Below, in pieces: positions 43,112 through 52,611 of a DNA stretch of 64,000 nucleotides. The DNA is taken from positions 6,516 to 70,515 of the forward strand of contig DEZI01000034.1 of assembly GCA_002364755.1 (NCBI GenBank), written 5' to 3'. Positions within the stretch are counted from its first letter, which is position 1, and each line of letters opens with the position of its first letter. Below the pieces are notes generated by a model. The model was not told where the DNA came from. It worked only from the letters and a program-made list of their open reading frames with translations, and did no database searches. A program made the position numbers and the translations under genes. This DNA comes from Stenotrophomonas maltophilia (GTDB lineage Bacteria; Pseudomonadota; Gammaproteobacteria; Xanthomonadales; Xanthomonadaceae).

Positions 43112-43585
43112 ATGGAAACGCTATCTCTGCTGCAGTGGGTGCTGGGCGGCCTGTCTGGCGTCCTGGTCAGCTGCGTCCTGGGGGTGGTCGGTGGTGGCGG
43201 ATCCATCCTGCCGGTACCACTGATGCTCTACGTGGTCGGAGTGGACGAACCGCATGTGGCAATCGGAACCAGCGCACTGGCAGTTGCAGTCAATCCCGCA
43301 CTGGTGGCCGCGACGGGAATGCCGATCATCGCCGCAGTCGGAAGCTCGCTCGTCGCCGTCGCCGTCGCCGTCGCCGCATTAGGCATGACCACCGCATTGA
43401 ACTACGCGCATGCAGGCCTGATCAACTGGAAGCTCGCGGCAGTGTTCGTCGTTGCCGGCATGGCTGGCGGTACTGCAGCAGCAGCAACTTCGACGAAGCT
43501 TGCCAGCTATCGTGGGGCTCTGAACACGGTATTTGTAGTACTGATTTTCATTACTGCCGCATACATGCTGTGGAAGGTGAACTGA
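43112..43585 (+). CDS. Half-length TauE/SafE sulfite exporter
   Basis: A 157-aa membrane protein with about four helices. VLGVVGGGGSILPVPLMLYVVGVDEPHVAIGTSALAVAVNPAL is the first TauE/SafE repeat, but the normal second repeat is absent, so it is about half of the usual 250 aa. A run of GTCGCC hexamers (43348-43377) encodes a Val-Ala tract in an extra segment after the repeat motif. It would export sulfite from the dioxygenase reaction, perhaps as a dimer. Confidence 0.85.
   Translation: METLSLLQWVLGGLSGVLVSCVLGVVGGGGSILPVPLMLYVVGVDEPHVAIGTSALAVAVNPALVAATGMPIIAAVGSSLVAVAVAVAALGMTTALNYAHAGLINWKLAAVFVVAGMAGGTAAAATSTKLASYRGALNTVFVVLIFITAAYMLWKVN
43348..43377. repeat. GTCGCC hexanucleotide tandem repeat
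   Basis: About four to five uninterrupted copies of GTCGCC inside the half-TauE gene, encoding alternating Val-Ala in a membrane helix. Changes in copy number would keep the frame. Confidence 0.7.
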
Positions 43586-43677
43586 CCGGATGCATGCCAG
43601 CCCCGCACTTGAACCGACGCACCAAGGCACGATAGCCGCGCATGTTCTGGGTCCATGCCCTCCATTCAGGCGCGCCG

Positions 43678-43698
43678 GGTGCGACCACATGTCGCACC
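43678..43698. promoter_or_regulatory. Perfect inverted repeat before the metal/iron operon
   Basis: GGTGCGAC-CACAT-GTCGCACC, perfect 8-bp arms with a 5-nt spacer, about 50 nt upstream of the DUF2946 start. A candidate operator for the run 43747-51726. Confidence 0.5.
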
Positions 43699-43746
43699 GG
43701 CTGCTGGCCGCCGGGCAGCCGCCCGGCCTTGCCCTACAATGCGTGG

Positions 43747-44250
43747 GTGCGCTTCCGTGCCTTCCACCGCAGCCTCAGCCTCATGGCGTTCGTCGCCATG
43801 CTGCTCATCGTGCTTGCTCCATTGGTAAGCCGATGGCTCGCGCACGACACGGCAGCAGACCATAGCGAAGCCGTGCACGCGATTGAACATCACCCTTCTG
43901 CGATGCAGCAGCATGAGGGTGGCGAGCATCACCACCACGGTACTGGCGACGCGACAGAAATGACGATGTCCGCCGACCACGACCACCATGCAATGGTCGC
44001 GCACGCCGAGGTGCGTCCGCTGCAGGATCACGCCGGCAAACCCCGCAACGACCCGCATGCCGGGCACGACATGGGCGTGGACTGCGACTACTGCCTGATC
44101 GCAGCGCGCATGGTGAGCCTGCTGGTAGCGCTGTTGCTCGCGCTGATCGGCTGGCGCCCGCCGCACTTTGCCCGCGCCTGGACGCTCAGCTGGGGTTCCA
44201 GCATTGCCGCCGGGCACCTCGGCGCCCGCGGTCCTCCCCTGCACGCTTGA
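43747..44250 (+). CDS. DUF2946 His-rich membrane protein
   Basis: A 167-aa protein with a signal or membrane helix (about 12-30), a His-rich middle (HHPSAMQQHEGGEHHHHGTGD and DHDHHAM) and a second helix near 120-140 after VDCDYCLIAAR. This is the layout of DUF2946, often found before TonB receptors in copper or iron loci. I use the GTG at 43747; the upstream ATG would place the inverted repeat inside the gene. Metal binding by the His clusters is inferred. Confidence 0.7.
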   Translation: MRFRAFHRSLSLMAFVAMLLIVLAPLVSRWLAHDTAADHSEAVHAIEHHPSAMQQHEGGEHHHHGTGDATEMTMSADHDHHAMVAHAEVRPLQDHAGKPRNDPHAGHDMGVDCDYCLIAARMVSLLVALLLALIGWRPPHFARAWTLSWGSSIAAGHLGARGPPLHA

Positions 44251-44380
44251 TCGTCTGCGCCCGCCGCGCTGACATCCTGCCGATGCCACTCAACGCCTGC
44301 GCCTGACTGCGCGGGCTTAATGGCGTTTCCCGATCTCCGCACTACCTGACTTATGCCGGGTGGTGCCGTTTGCTGTGACC

Positions 44381-46420
44381 ATGACCCAGAACCTCACTCG
44401 CACCACGCTTTCACTCAGCCTCGCCACCGCGCTTGGCTGCCTTTCCCTGATGCCGACCGACGCATCCGCGCAGGATGGCACTGCACTTACGCTGGGCACC
44501 GTACAGGTAACCAACGACGGGGCTTGGGACCGCAACGCCCGCACCGTTTTCAGTTCCGTCGACGTCATTGGCGGCGATCTGCTGCAGTCGCAGCGCGTAG
44601 AACATAGCTGGGAGCTGCTGATGAACGCTCCCGGCGTGCAGGTGACCCAGTTCAAGATGGGCACCGACGCAGGGCGATTCTCGTTCCGTGGCTTCAACGG
44701 CGAGGGCCGCATCAATGCCGTGAAGCTGCTGATCGATGGCATTCCCAGCAACGACAACGCCGGAGGCATGCCCTACCTGGATGCGGTCTGGCCGCTGGAT
44801 ATCACCGCCATGGAGATCGTGCGCGGTACGAACGACGCGCGCTACGGCCTCAACGCCATCGCTGGCGACGTCAACGTGGTCACCCGACAGGGCGGTAATG
44901 ACGGCCAGCTGAGCATGACTGCCGGCAGTTTCGGCACGCAGGACCTGCAACTGGCCAAAGGCTTCGAGCATGGGGCGTGGTCGCAGAATTACTTCGTCGG
45001 CTGGCGGCAGTCGGCCGGTGAGCGTGACCACGCCGACGCCACGCAGCGCAGCTTTGCCGGCAAGTGGTTCTACACCGATCCCGACGGTGCCTGGCGAGGC
45101 GGCTTGACGACCCGCTACTACAAGAACGCAGCGCTGGAAGCGGGCTACCTGAGCTACCCGGAACTGCAGGCCGATCCGAAGCAGTCACCCGGTTACGCCA
45201 AGGATGACCGCAGCGAACGCGAGACCCGCCAGACCGCGTTGCACTTCGACGGTCGCATCGGAACCGACTGGACCTGGGCCGCCAAGGCTTACCAGAACGA
45301 CTACCGCAACCAGCGTTGGGTCACCTTTACCGAAGGTGGTGCGCAGCAGGAGCGGTTCAATGATGAAATCCAGCGCGGTCTGATCCTCAATGCCACCTGG
45401 CGGCCGGACACCGCGCTGGCCGAACTGGTGGTGGATGCCGGCGCGGATGGTCAATGGCAGGACAACATCGCCCAGCGCTACCGCACCGTGCGGCGTCAGC
45501 GCCAGGCCACCCTGCGCGACTGGGACTTCGATCTGGATACGCGCGGTGCCTACGTGCAGGCGGTGATCCGCCCGATCGACCGGCTCAAGCTGGTACCGGC
45601 GTACCGCGTGGATCGTATCTACGGCGACTTCACCAACATCTCCTCGGGTACCTCGGCGCCGGTATACGACTATGGCCTGATCAAGCAGCCCAAGTTCAGC
45701 GCTTCCTATGACATCAGCAAGTCGCTGGTGGCCTACGGGAACTGGGGGCGGACCTTCCAGATCGGCAGCGGTAACGGCGCCTATCGCACGCAGGCGGGCA
45801 ACCTTTCGCCCTCGATCAACGAAGGCTGGGAAGCCGGATTGAAATGGTCGCCCGTGGCAGGCCTGCAGACCCGCGCTGCAGTGTGGGAGCAGACCGCATC
45901 CGACGAGGTGGCCACGATCCTCGGCGTGAACGGAACCATCGGCACTAATGAGGTTGGCAACGTCGGCAAGACGCGCCGCCGGGGCTGGGATCTGCAGGCC
46001 AACTGGCAACCGGACGCACGTTGGCGGGCGTGGGCGTCCTATTCGCGGCAGAAGGCCACCATCGAAGTCCCCGATCCAAGCGCACCGGCCACCCGCGGCC
46101 GGCAGATCGAGAATGTGCCGAACTGGCTGGCCAGCGCTGGCGTGGAGTTCAGCCCCATGCCGGACTGGACCTTCAGTGCCTGGGGTAACGGCCAGGGTGA
46201 CTACTACGTGGAGCGCACCAATACGTTGGGCCGCTATGGCGGCTATGCGCTGCTCAACCTGAGCGCCACATACCGGCTGAACCTGCGCAACCAGCTTTCG
46301 CTGCAGCTGAAGAATGCCACCGATCGGGCCTATCTGTACGCCTGGTATGACAGCGGATCCTCGGGCTATTCACCTGGCGACGGCCGTGCACTCTATCTGA
46401 CCTGGACACGGGAGCTCTGA
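44381..46420 (+). CDS. TonB-dependent receptor
   Basis: A 679-aa outer-membrane receptor. Signal peptide about 1-30 (ending ASAQ). The plug domain has RFSFRGFNGEGRINAVKLLIDGIPSNDN-type sequence and EIVRGTNDARYGLNAIAGDVNV. A 22-strand barrel follows, ending in an aromatic-hydrophobic stretch (LYLTWTREL). It starts at MTQNLTRT. It is co-directional with a PepSY protein that begins two bases after its stop. The substrate is probably a ferric siderophore. Confidence 0.9.
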   Translation: MTQNLTRTTLSLSLATALGCLSLMPTDASAQDGTALTLGTVQVTNDGAWDRNARTVFSSVDVIGGDLLQSQRVEHSWELLMNAPGVQVTQFKMGTDAGRFSFRGFNGEGRINAVKLLIDGIPSNDNAGGMPYLDAVWPLDITAMEIVRGTNDARYGLNAIAGDVNVVTRQGGNDGQLSMTAGSFGTQDLQLAKGFEHGAWSQNYFVGWRQSAGERDHADATQRSFAGKWFYTDPDGAWRGGLTTRYYKNAALEAGYLSYPELQADPKQSPGYAKDDRSERETRQTALHFDGRIGTDWTWAAKAYQNDYRNQRWVTFTEGGAQQERFNDEIQRGLILNATWRPDTALAELVVDAGADGQWQDNIAQRYRTVRRQRQATLRDWDFDLDTRGAYVQAVIRPIDRLKLVPAYRVDRIYGDFTNISSGTSAPVYDYGLIKQPKFSASYDISKSLVAYGNWGRTFQIGSGNGAYRTQAGNLSPSINEGWEAGLKWSPVAGLQTRAAVWEQTASDEVATILGVNGTIGTNEVGNVGKTRRRGWDLQANWQPDARWRAWASYSRQKATIEVPDPSAPATRGRQIENVPNWLASAGVEFSPMPDWTFSAWGNGQGDYYVERTNTLGRYGGYALLNLSATYRLNLRNQLSLQLKNATDRAYLYAWYDSGSSGYSPGDGRALYLTWTREL

Positions 46421-46421
46421 G

Positions 46422-47855
46422 ATGAACGCCACCGCCTCCCCTGCCGTCGCGGACCGGCTGCGCTTCTACCGTGCGGTGTGGCGGTGGCACTTCTATGCTG
46501 GACTGTTTGTCCTGCCTTTCATCGCATGGCTTGCGTTGACCGGCGCGGTCTACCTCTACCAGAAGCCCATTGATCGTTGGGTCCACGCGGGACTGAAGGT
46601 GGTCGAGCCGGTTGCTGCGCAGAAGGCAGCGCCCAGTGCAGATATCGCCGCCGTGCAGGCTGTGACCGAAGGCGATGTCTTCCGCTACACCACACCGGAA
46701 CGTGCCGATGGCAGTGTGGAAATCGGCGTCATCGAAAAGGATGGACGCCGACAGATCTACTACGTGGATCCGGGCACGTCGCAGGTGCTGGGCCATCTGC
46801 CCGAGAAAGGCACGTTCTCTGGCGTCGTCCGGCGCCTGCACAGTCTGGATCTGCTGGGAGCCTATGCCAGCGCACTGATCGAGATCGCTGCGGGCTGGGC
46901 CATCCTGCTGGTCGCAACCGGCGTCTACCTGTGGTGGCCGCGTGGCCAGAAGGGCGGTGTGATCACCATGCGGGGGCAGCCCCGCCAGCGACTGTTCTGG
47001 CGGGACCTGCATGCGGTCACCGGGGTCTGGGTCGGTCTGGTGCTGCTGTTTCTGGCAGTCACCGGCATGCCGTGGTCGGTGGTGTGGGGCAAGCAGGTCA
47101 ACGCCTGGGCCAATGGCCACGACTACGGCTACCCAGCCGGTGTACGCGTAGATGTGCCGATGTCACACCAACGCCTGGCCGACACCACCACCCCAACCTG
47201 GTCGATGCAGCAGGCCCAGCTGCCCGTCTCCGACCTGGCCCATGCCCAGCACGCGGTGCGGCCCGGCAACGACGGGCACGAAGGGCATGAGGGGCATGGC
47301 GGGAGCGCTTCTGGCGAGCTGGCCCCGCAACCGGGCGCGATCGGCATCGATGCAGCCATCCAGGCGTTCGAGCGCTTGGGCCTGGCCCCCGGCTACAGCG
47401 TCAGCCTGCCGCGCGGTGCCATGGGCGTGTACACCGCTTCGGTCTATCCAGAGGCGCTGGACCAGCAGCGGGTTGTCCATCTGGACCAGTACAGCGGGAA
47501 CGTGCTGCTGGACATGACCTACGCCGACTACGGCCCGCTCGGGCGCGGGCTTGAGTGGGGCATCAACGTGCATCTCGGCCAGGAATACGGCACGGCCAAC
47601 CGCTTGTTCCTGCTGATGGCCTGCCTCGCCATCGTGCTGCTGTGTGCCAGCGGCGCGGTGATGTGGTGGAAGCGTCGCCCGCTCGGCGGCCTGGGCGTTC
47701 CGCCTCTCCCACGACAGGGCCGCAGCGTTGCCGGCGTGTTTGCGCTGTTGTGCATCGGCGGCCTGATCTTCCCGCTGGTGGGTGCCTCGTTGTTGCTGGT
47801 GGGCTTGCTTGATTTCCTGGCTACCCGTGGCTGGCGTGCGCAGCCGGCACGCTGA
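46422..47855 (+). CDS. PepSY-TM iron-regulated membrane protein
   Basis: A 477-aa PepSY-associated membrane protein with four to five helices. RAVWRWHFYAGLFVLPFIAWLALTGAVYL opens it, DLHAVTGVWVGLVLLFLAVTG is the second conserved helix, and a HEGHEGHGG stretch (about 285-292) may bind metal. Such proteins follow TonB receptors and are thought to reduce or release ferric siderophores at the inner membrane (FsqB/PiuB type). Confidence 0.85.
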   Translation: MNATASPAVADRLRFYRAVWRWHFYAGLFVLPFIAWLALTGAVYLYQKPIDRWVHAGLKVVEPVAAQKAAPSADIAAVQAVTEGDVFRYTTPERADGSVEIGVIEKDGRRQIYYVDPGTSQVLGHLPEKGTFSGVVRRLHSLDLLGAYASALIEIAAGWAILLVATGVYLWWPRGQKGGVITMRGQPRQRLFWRDLHAVTGVWVGLVLLFLAVTGMPWSVVWGKQVNAWANGHDYGYPAGVRVDVPMSHQRLADTTTPTWSMQQAQLPVSDLAHAQHAVRPGNDGHEGHEGHGGSASGELAPQPGAIGIDAAIQAFERLGLAPGYSVSLPRGAMGVYTASVYPEALDQQRVVHLDQYSGNVLLDMTYADYGPLGRGLEWGINVHLGQEYGTANRLFLLMACLAIVLLCASGAVMWWKRRPLGGLGVPPLPRQGRSVAGVFALLCIGGLIFPLVGASLLLVGLLDFLATRGWRAQPAR

Positions 47856-47913
47856 TTCGTTGTTCAACGCCCAACTGGGCATCGTTTGTTCCCCTGCATG
47901 GAGACATAACCGC

Positions 47914-48621
47914 ATGAACCGTCATTCCCTGAAGTACGTGCTTGCCACCGCGCTGTTGGCGCTCTCCGGTATCGCTTCTGCAGCCGATGCGGCCAAGACG
48001 CCGTTTACGGTGCCGGCCCTGCCTTACGCCAGCAACGCACTGGAGCCGGCCATCGATGCGCAGACGATGGAGATCCATCATGGCCGACATCACAAGGCCT
48101 ACGTGGATAACCTCAACGCCAAGGTCAAGGATTTCCCCACACTGGCGAGCCTGTCGCTGGAGGATATCCAGCGGAACATTTCGACGTACGACACGGCGGT
48201 ACGCAACAACGCCGGCGGCCACTACAACCACAGCCTCTTCTGGACGCTGATGGCACCTGCCGGCCAGGGCGGCACACCGTCGCCGACACTGCGCAGCAAA
48301 CTGGCTGAGACCTTCGGGTCCGAAGAAGCGTTCCGCACGAAGTTCTCGGAAGCAGCCACGAAGATCTTCGGCTCCGGCTGGGCGTGGTTGATCGTCAAGG
48401 ACGACGGCTCGCTGGCTATCACCACCACCGCCAATCAGGACAACCCACTGATGGATGCAGTTGCCGAGCGTGGCACCCCCGTTCTGGCGTTGGACGTGTG
48501 GGAACACGCCTACTACCTGTACTACCAGAACAAGCGGGCCGATTACATCAAAGCCTGGTGGCCGCTGGTCAACTGGAAACAGGTCAATGCCCGCTATGAC
48601 GCAGCCTCCAGCAAGCGCTGA
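47914..48621 (+). CDS. Exported Fe/Mn superoxide dismutase
   Basis: A 235-aa SOD with a signal peptide (about 1-23, ending ASAA). Metal ligands are visible: His in HHGRHHKAYVDNLN (first ligand and Tyr), HYNHSLFW (second), and DVWEHAYYLYY (Asp and His). GSGWAWLIV is the family signature. Most Fe/Mn SODs are cytosolic; the exported form would act in the periplasm. Its place between TonB-receptor genes suggests iron-linked oxidative protection. Confidence 0.9.
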   Translation: MNRHSLKYVLATALLALSGIASAADAAKTPFTVPALPYASNALEPAIDAQTMEIHHGRHHKAYVDNLNAKVKDFPTLASLSLEDIQRNISTYDTAVRNNAGGHYNHSLFWTLMAPAGQGGTPSPTLRSKLAETFGSEEAFRTKFSEAATKIFGSGWAWLIVKDDGSLAITTTANQDNPLMDAVAERGTPVLALDVWEHAYYLYYQNKRADYIKAWWPLVNWKQVNARYDAASSKR

Positions 48622-48658
48622 GTCCCCCTCTGCACCGCAACTAATCAATTAGGCTGCC

Positions 48659-50797
48659 ATGACCCCTAGAACCCTGATCAGCACCGCCATCGTCCTGGCA
48701 CTGGCCTGCGCGGCGCCGTCGGCCTTCGCCGAAGAAGATGCAGCGCCGCCCGCGTCGCGTGCGTCGAATGACGCGCCCAGCTGGACGTTGAAGCCGGTGG
48801 AAGTGACCGCCGCGCGCGGCACCTATACCGCCTCGGCCACCTCCGCCGCCACCCGCACCGATACGCCCATCACCGAAGTGCCCCAGTCGGTGCAGGTCAT
48901 CACCAGCACTCTGCTGCGCGAGCAGGACCGGCGCACACTGGGCGAGGCACTGGTCAACGTTTCCGGCGTCAGCCCTACGCGCTCGGACGAGAATCTGTTC
49001 ATTCCGCCCATCGTGCGTGGGTTCCCCGCCGAGGTCTATCTGGACGGCCTGCCGCTGTTTGCAGGCAACCAGCAGGCCTACGACCCCACCGGCATGGTGG
49101 GTATTTCCAGCATCAGCGTGCTCAAGGGGCCGAGTGCGACGCTGTATGGCGGTGGCCTCGGCACGCCACTCGGCGGCGTCATCAACATCGAGAGCGAGCG
49201 GCCGGACCCTAGCGCGTCCAGCGGCTACGTTGCCCTGCGCGGGGGCAGCTTCTCCACCTGGAACCCCTACGCGGATATCAACGTTCCCCTGTCTTCTACC
49301 ATCGCAGCGCGGATCGGTGCGGAGTACCAGAAGAACGACAGCTGGATCGATGAGGTTCATGGCGAGCGCTGGTCGTTGCAGCCCAGCTTGCTGATGCAGT
49401 TGAGCGAGGCGACCGAATTGCTGCTGCAAGGACAGTTCAACCGCCGTCGCGCTCTGGAGTATTCCGGCCTGCCTGCTGATGCGGCCCTGGCCGGCATGCT
49501 GGATCGGAACGCCTTCCCCGGCTCGCCTGACGGCCAACCGTTGACCAGCAACGATAGCAAGATGGGTACTGCCACCCTGCGGCATGCATTCTCAGACCGG
49601 GCCGAACTGACCGTGACCGCACGCTACTTCCGCGGCAAGGTCGATGAGAGCGGCAGCTTCGTCTTCCCTGGCTTGGCCCCAACGGACACAGTTGCACCGG
49701 AGTACGACGTCTTCCCGATCACGATGGTGAACCGCACGAAAGAAGCAACGCTGGATGCCAACCTCTCTGTCAAGACTGACATGCTGGGCGGGGAGCACAC
49801 TCTGCTGGGCGGCATCAACTACGACTGGACAAGCTTCTACAGTGGCATGGGCCTGTTCATCAGCGATAGTCCTTCCGGGGTGATCAACCTCGCCGATCCT
49901 CGTTACATGCTTCGCTATACGGCGCAGTTGCCGGTCAACTCCTACACCGATGATCGCTTCACGACCATTGCCGGCTACATCCAGGACCAGGCGACCTATG
50001 GCCGTCTGCATCTGACCGGCGCACTGCGCTGGACGTCGCTGAAGTTCGTCGAGAACAGCAATATCGGCGTGGCCAACGACAAGACCTTCCGCCATGTGTC
50101 ACCGCATTTCGGGGCAACGTACGACCTTGCCCCCGGCATCGCGCTGTTTGCAGGCTACGCGACCGCCTTCCGTGCACCGTTCGGCTTCATCGGCCTTGCC
50201 ACGCCAGAGCCTGAAACGTCCACCAACGTGGAAGGGGGCGTGAAGCTGTCACTGCCAAGCCGGGGGCTTTCCGGCACCGTCGCGGTGTTCCGGCAGAAGC
50301 GCGAGGACGTGGCGGTGTCGGACCCGAACAACGTGGGCTTCTACATCCAGAGCGGTCAGCAGCGGGCACGCGGGGTGGAAATGGACGTGGTATGGGAACC
50401 CACACCGGCCTTCTCGCTGCTGGCCAACTACGCGCACACCACGACGCGGGATGAAGGTGCCTCTCCTGGGGATCGCGTGGCGCGTGTTCCGGACAACAGC
50501 GGGCGCCTTGCAGCGCGCTATCGACTGCTGGAGGGGCCGGCGAAAGGACTGGCCTTCGGGGCGGGCGTTACCGCCGTCAGTGCCAGGGAGCTGACCCTGC
50601 CCAATACCGTCGCCATTCCCGGCTATGCCGTGTTCGATGCCCAGGCATCCTACGACTTCGGGCGGTTCACGCTCGGACTGTCGCTGGTCAACCTCACCGG
50701 ACGCAAGGCGTGGGATCCCTACTCGTACATGGGCAACGCCGTTGTAGCACCCAACCAGCCCCGGTCGGCATTCGTCACGCTCAGGATGGACCTCTGA
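48659..50797 (+). CDS. Siderophore TonB-dependent receptor
   Basis: A 712-aa outer-membrane receptor with signal peptide (about 1-24, ending AFAE). It has a TonB-box-like PVEVTA, plug sequences VPQSVQVITSTLLREQ, VSGVSPTRSDEN and SSISVLKGPSATLYGGG, and a barrel that ends in FVTLRMDL. VPQSVQVI is typical of FhuA/FpvA-type ferrisiderophore receptors. Its stop shares a base with the next gene (TGATG). Confidence 0.9.
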   Translation: MTPRTLISTAIVLALACAAPSAFAEEDAAPPASRASNDAPSWTLKPVEVTAARGTYTASATSAATRTDTPITEVPQSVQVITSTLLREQDRRTLGEALVNVSGVSPTRSDENLFIPPIVRGFPAEVYLDGLPLFAGNQQAYDPTGMVGISSISVLKGPSATLYGGGLGTPLGGVINIESERPDPSASSGYVALRGGSFSTWNPYADINVPLSSTIAARIGAEYQKNDSWIDEVHGERWSLQPSLLMQLSEATELLLQGQFNRRRALEYSGLPADAALAGMLDRNAFPGSPDGQPLTSNDSKMGTATLRHAFSDRAELTVTARYFRGKVDESGSFVFPGLAPTDTVAPEYDVFPITMVNRTKEATLDANLSVKTDMLGGEHTLLGGINYDWTSFYSGMGLFISDSPSGVINLADPRYMLRYTAQLPVNSYTDDRFTTIAGYIQDQATYGRLHLTGALRWTSLKFVENSNIGVANDKTFRHVSPHFGATYDLAPGIALFAGYATAFRAPFGFIGLATPEPETSTNVEGGVKLSLPSRGLSGTVAVFRQKREDVAVSDPNNVGFYIQSGQQRARGVEMDVVWEPTPAFSLLANYAHTTTRDEGASPGDRVARVPDNSGRLAARYRLLEGPAKGLAFGAGVTAVSARELTLPNTVAIPGYAVFDAQASYDFGRFTLGLSLVNLTGRKAWDPYSYMGNAVVAPNQPRSAFVTLRMDL

Positions 50798-51726
50798 TGG
50801 ACAACCCTTTCAAGCGGTGGCTCGCTGCCGCCGCCTTGCTGTCGGCCGTTATCTGCGCATCCTCTGCTACCGCATCACCAGCAACGCCGACTGGCGGGGT
50901 AGTCATTCCGCTGTATCCGGCTGGCACGTCGCAGCCACTGGCCGTGCAGGAGCTGCACGACACGTTGGATACCGGCGAGACGCTGATCTACGACGTGAGT
51001 GAGCCAACCCTGGAGATGTACCGGCCCGCGCCCGGCAAGCAGAATGGAGCGGCGGTCATCGTGGTTCCCGGCGGAGGTTTTGTTGCCCTTGGCTATGTCC
51101 GCGGCGGCACGGACGTAGCGCGCGCCTTGGCCGAGCGTGGCATCACTGCCTTTGTGCTGAAGCACCGCACAGTGCGCAGCGGCGATGGGCCGATGCGCAT
51201 TCCGGCGGTGCACATGAAAGAGATGGAGCAGGTGATGTCGCGTGCCAAGACGGGCTTGCCCGTTGAGATGCCGCCGTTTGCCGGCGAGCCGAACGCCGTT
51301 GAGGACGGAGCGCGCGCCATGGCCATTGTGCGGCAGCGTGCCGGTGAGTGGGGTGTCATCCCAGGCAGGGTGGGGATGATAGGCTTCTCCAGCGGCGCTT
51401 ACCTGGCTGCAGATCTTGCCATCGGTCCCAAGGCCACACGTCCGGACTTCGTAGGTCTGATCTACGGCGGCCTGCGCACACCTGTGCCAGCAGATGCGTC
51501 GCCGGCATTCATCGCTGGCGCTGCTGACGACGACTATCAGCCGAATGATCCCATCCTGCTCTACAGCGCATGGCGTGGTGCGGGTGTACCTGCGGAGCTG
51601 CATCTGTACGAACGTGGGGGGCACGGCTTTGACCTTCAGCCGAGGGGCATGACCAGCGATCTCTGGTTCGGTCAGTTCATTGCCTGGATGCAGGTGCGGG
51701 AGCTGATGCCAACGTCGGGGAGGTAA
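50797..51726 (+). CDS. Exported alpha/beta-hydrolase esterase
   Basis: A 309-aa exported esterase of the xylan/acetyl-esterase group. Signal peptide about 1-27 (ending ATAS). VVPGGGFVALGYVRGG gives the oxyanion hole, GFSSGAYLAADLA the nucleophile Ser, AGAADDDYQP the acid, and YERGGHGFD the His. Translational coupling to the siderophore receptor (TGATG) suggests hydrolysis of a siderophore ester or acetylated ligand; that is inference. Confidence 0.8.
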   Translation: MDNPFKRWLAAAALLSAVICASSATASPATPTGGVVIPLYPAGTSQPLAVQELHDTLDTGETLIYDVSEPTLEMYRPAPGKQNGAAVIVVPGGGFVALGYVRGGTDVARALAERGITAFVLKHRTVRSGDGPMRIPAVHMKEMEQVMSRAKTGLPVEMPPFAGEPNAVEDGARAMAIVRQRAGEWGVIPGRVGMIGFSSGAYLAADLAIGPKATRPDFVGLIYGGLRTPVPADASPAFIAGAADDDYQPNDPILLYSAWRGAGVPAELHLYERGGHGFDLQPRGMTSDLWFGQFIAWMQVRELMPTSGR

Positions 51727-51962
51727 GGGCCCTGCAACGCATCCTTGCAAAGAAGCTTTGGAAATCCCGCAAGGACTGGGCCGTGATCAATTGGGTGATG
51801 GTGCACGCATCTGGCGCACTTCTGCTCCGAAACTGCCATCAATCTAACCCCGATAGATCCTTCCGCGAGCTGCGCCAACGATGCCCGCGTCTTGATCCCG
51901 GCCAGACTGAGCTGATGCCGCAAGGGGAAGGCACGCTAGGTGCTCTTTAACTGGAGCATCCC

Positions 51963-52565
51963 ATGTCATCTCACTTCACGCCGTGGAACAAAGGAAAGTT
52001 GGTCGGTCAGAAGGCACCGCTCAGGCTTAGCGACATTTGGTCGATCAGAGTGCGCCTGCACGTTGCAGGCCGCACTCGTGATCTGGCGCTGTTCAACCTA
52101 GGGATCGACTCGAAGCTAAGAGCCTGCGATCTAGTCAGCCTACGGCTTCGAGACGTGTCGCATGGCTCGGCCATCGACAGGAGGGCGATCGTTTTGCAGC
52201 GCAAGACGGGGAGATCAGTTCAGTTTGAACTGACGGAGCTTACGAGATCTGCGCTCGCCGACTGGGTCCGAAAAGCTCAGCTATGTTCGGCATCTTACTT
52301 GTTCCCTGGGCTGAGGGATGGCCACCTCTCAACGCGACAGTATGCACGCATTGTGGGCTCGTGGGTTACAGCTATTGGACTCGACCGCAACAGCTACGGT
52401 ACCCACAGCATGCGACGGACCAAGGCATCGCTGATATATCGCCGGACCAGGAATCTCCGCGCAGTTCAGATCCTGCTGGGCCACACCAAACTTGAGAGCA
52501 CTGTGAGGTACTTAGGGATTGAGGTTGAAGACGCATTGGAACTCGCGGAGCAAACAGAGGCCTAG
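51963..52565 (+). CDS. Catalytic-domain-only tyrosine recombinase
   Basis: A 200-aa phage-integrase-fold protein. The Arg of GIDSKLRACDLVSL, Lys in LQRKTGRSVQF, HSMRR (H-x-x-R), GHTKLE and the nucleophile Tyr in TVRYLG complete the active site. The N-terminal core-binding domain is absent. GGAG before the ATG. Short recombinases of this kind recur in Xanthomonadales; no att sites were seen nearby. It may invert or resolve local sequence. Confidence 0.85.
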   Translation: MSSHFTPWNKGKLVGQKAPLRLSDIWSIRVRLHVAGRTRDLALFNLGIDSKLRACDLVSLRLRDVSHGSAIDRRAIVLQRKTGRSVQFELTELTRSALADWVRKAQLCSASYLFPGLRDGHLSTRQYARIVGSWVTAIGLDRNSYGTHSMRRTKASLIYRRTRNLRAVQILLGHTKLESTVRYLGIEVEDALELAEQTEA

Positions 52566-52611
52566 GGGGAGAGTATCTAGAGGAACCGCGGCCTGCTCAG
52601 GGCAATCTGGA

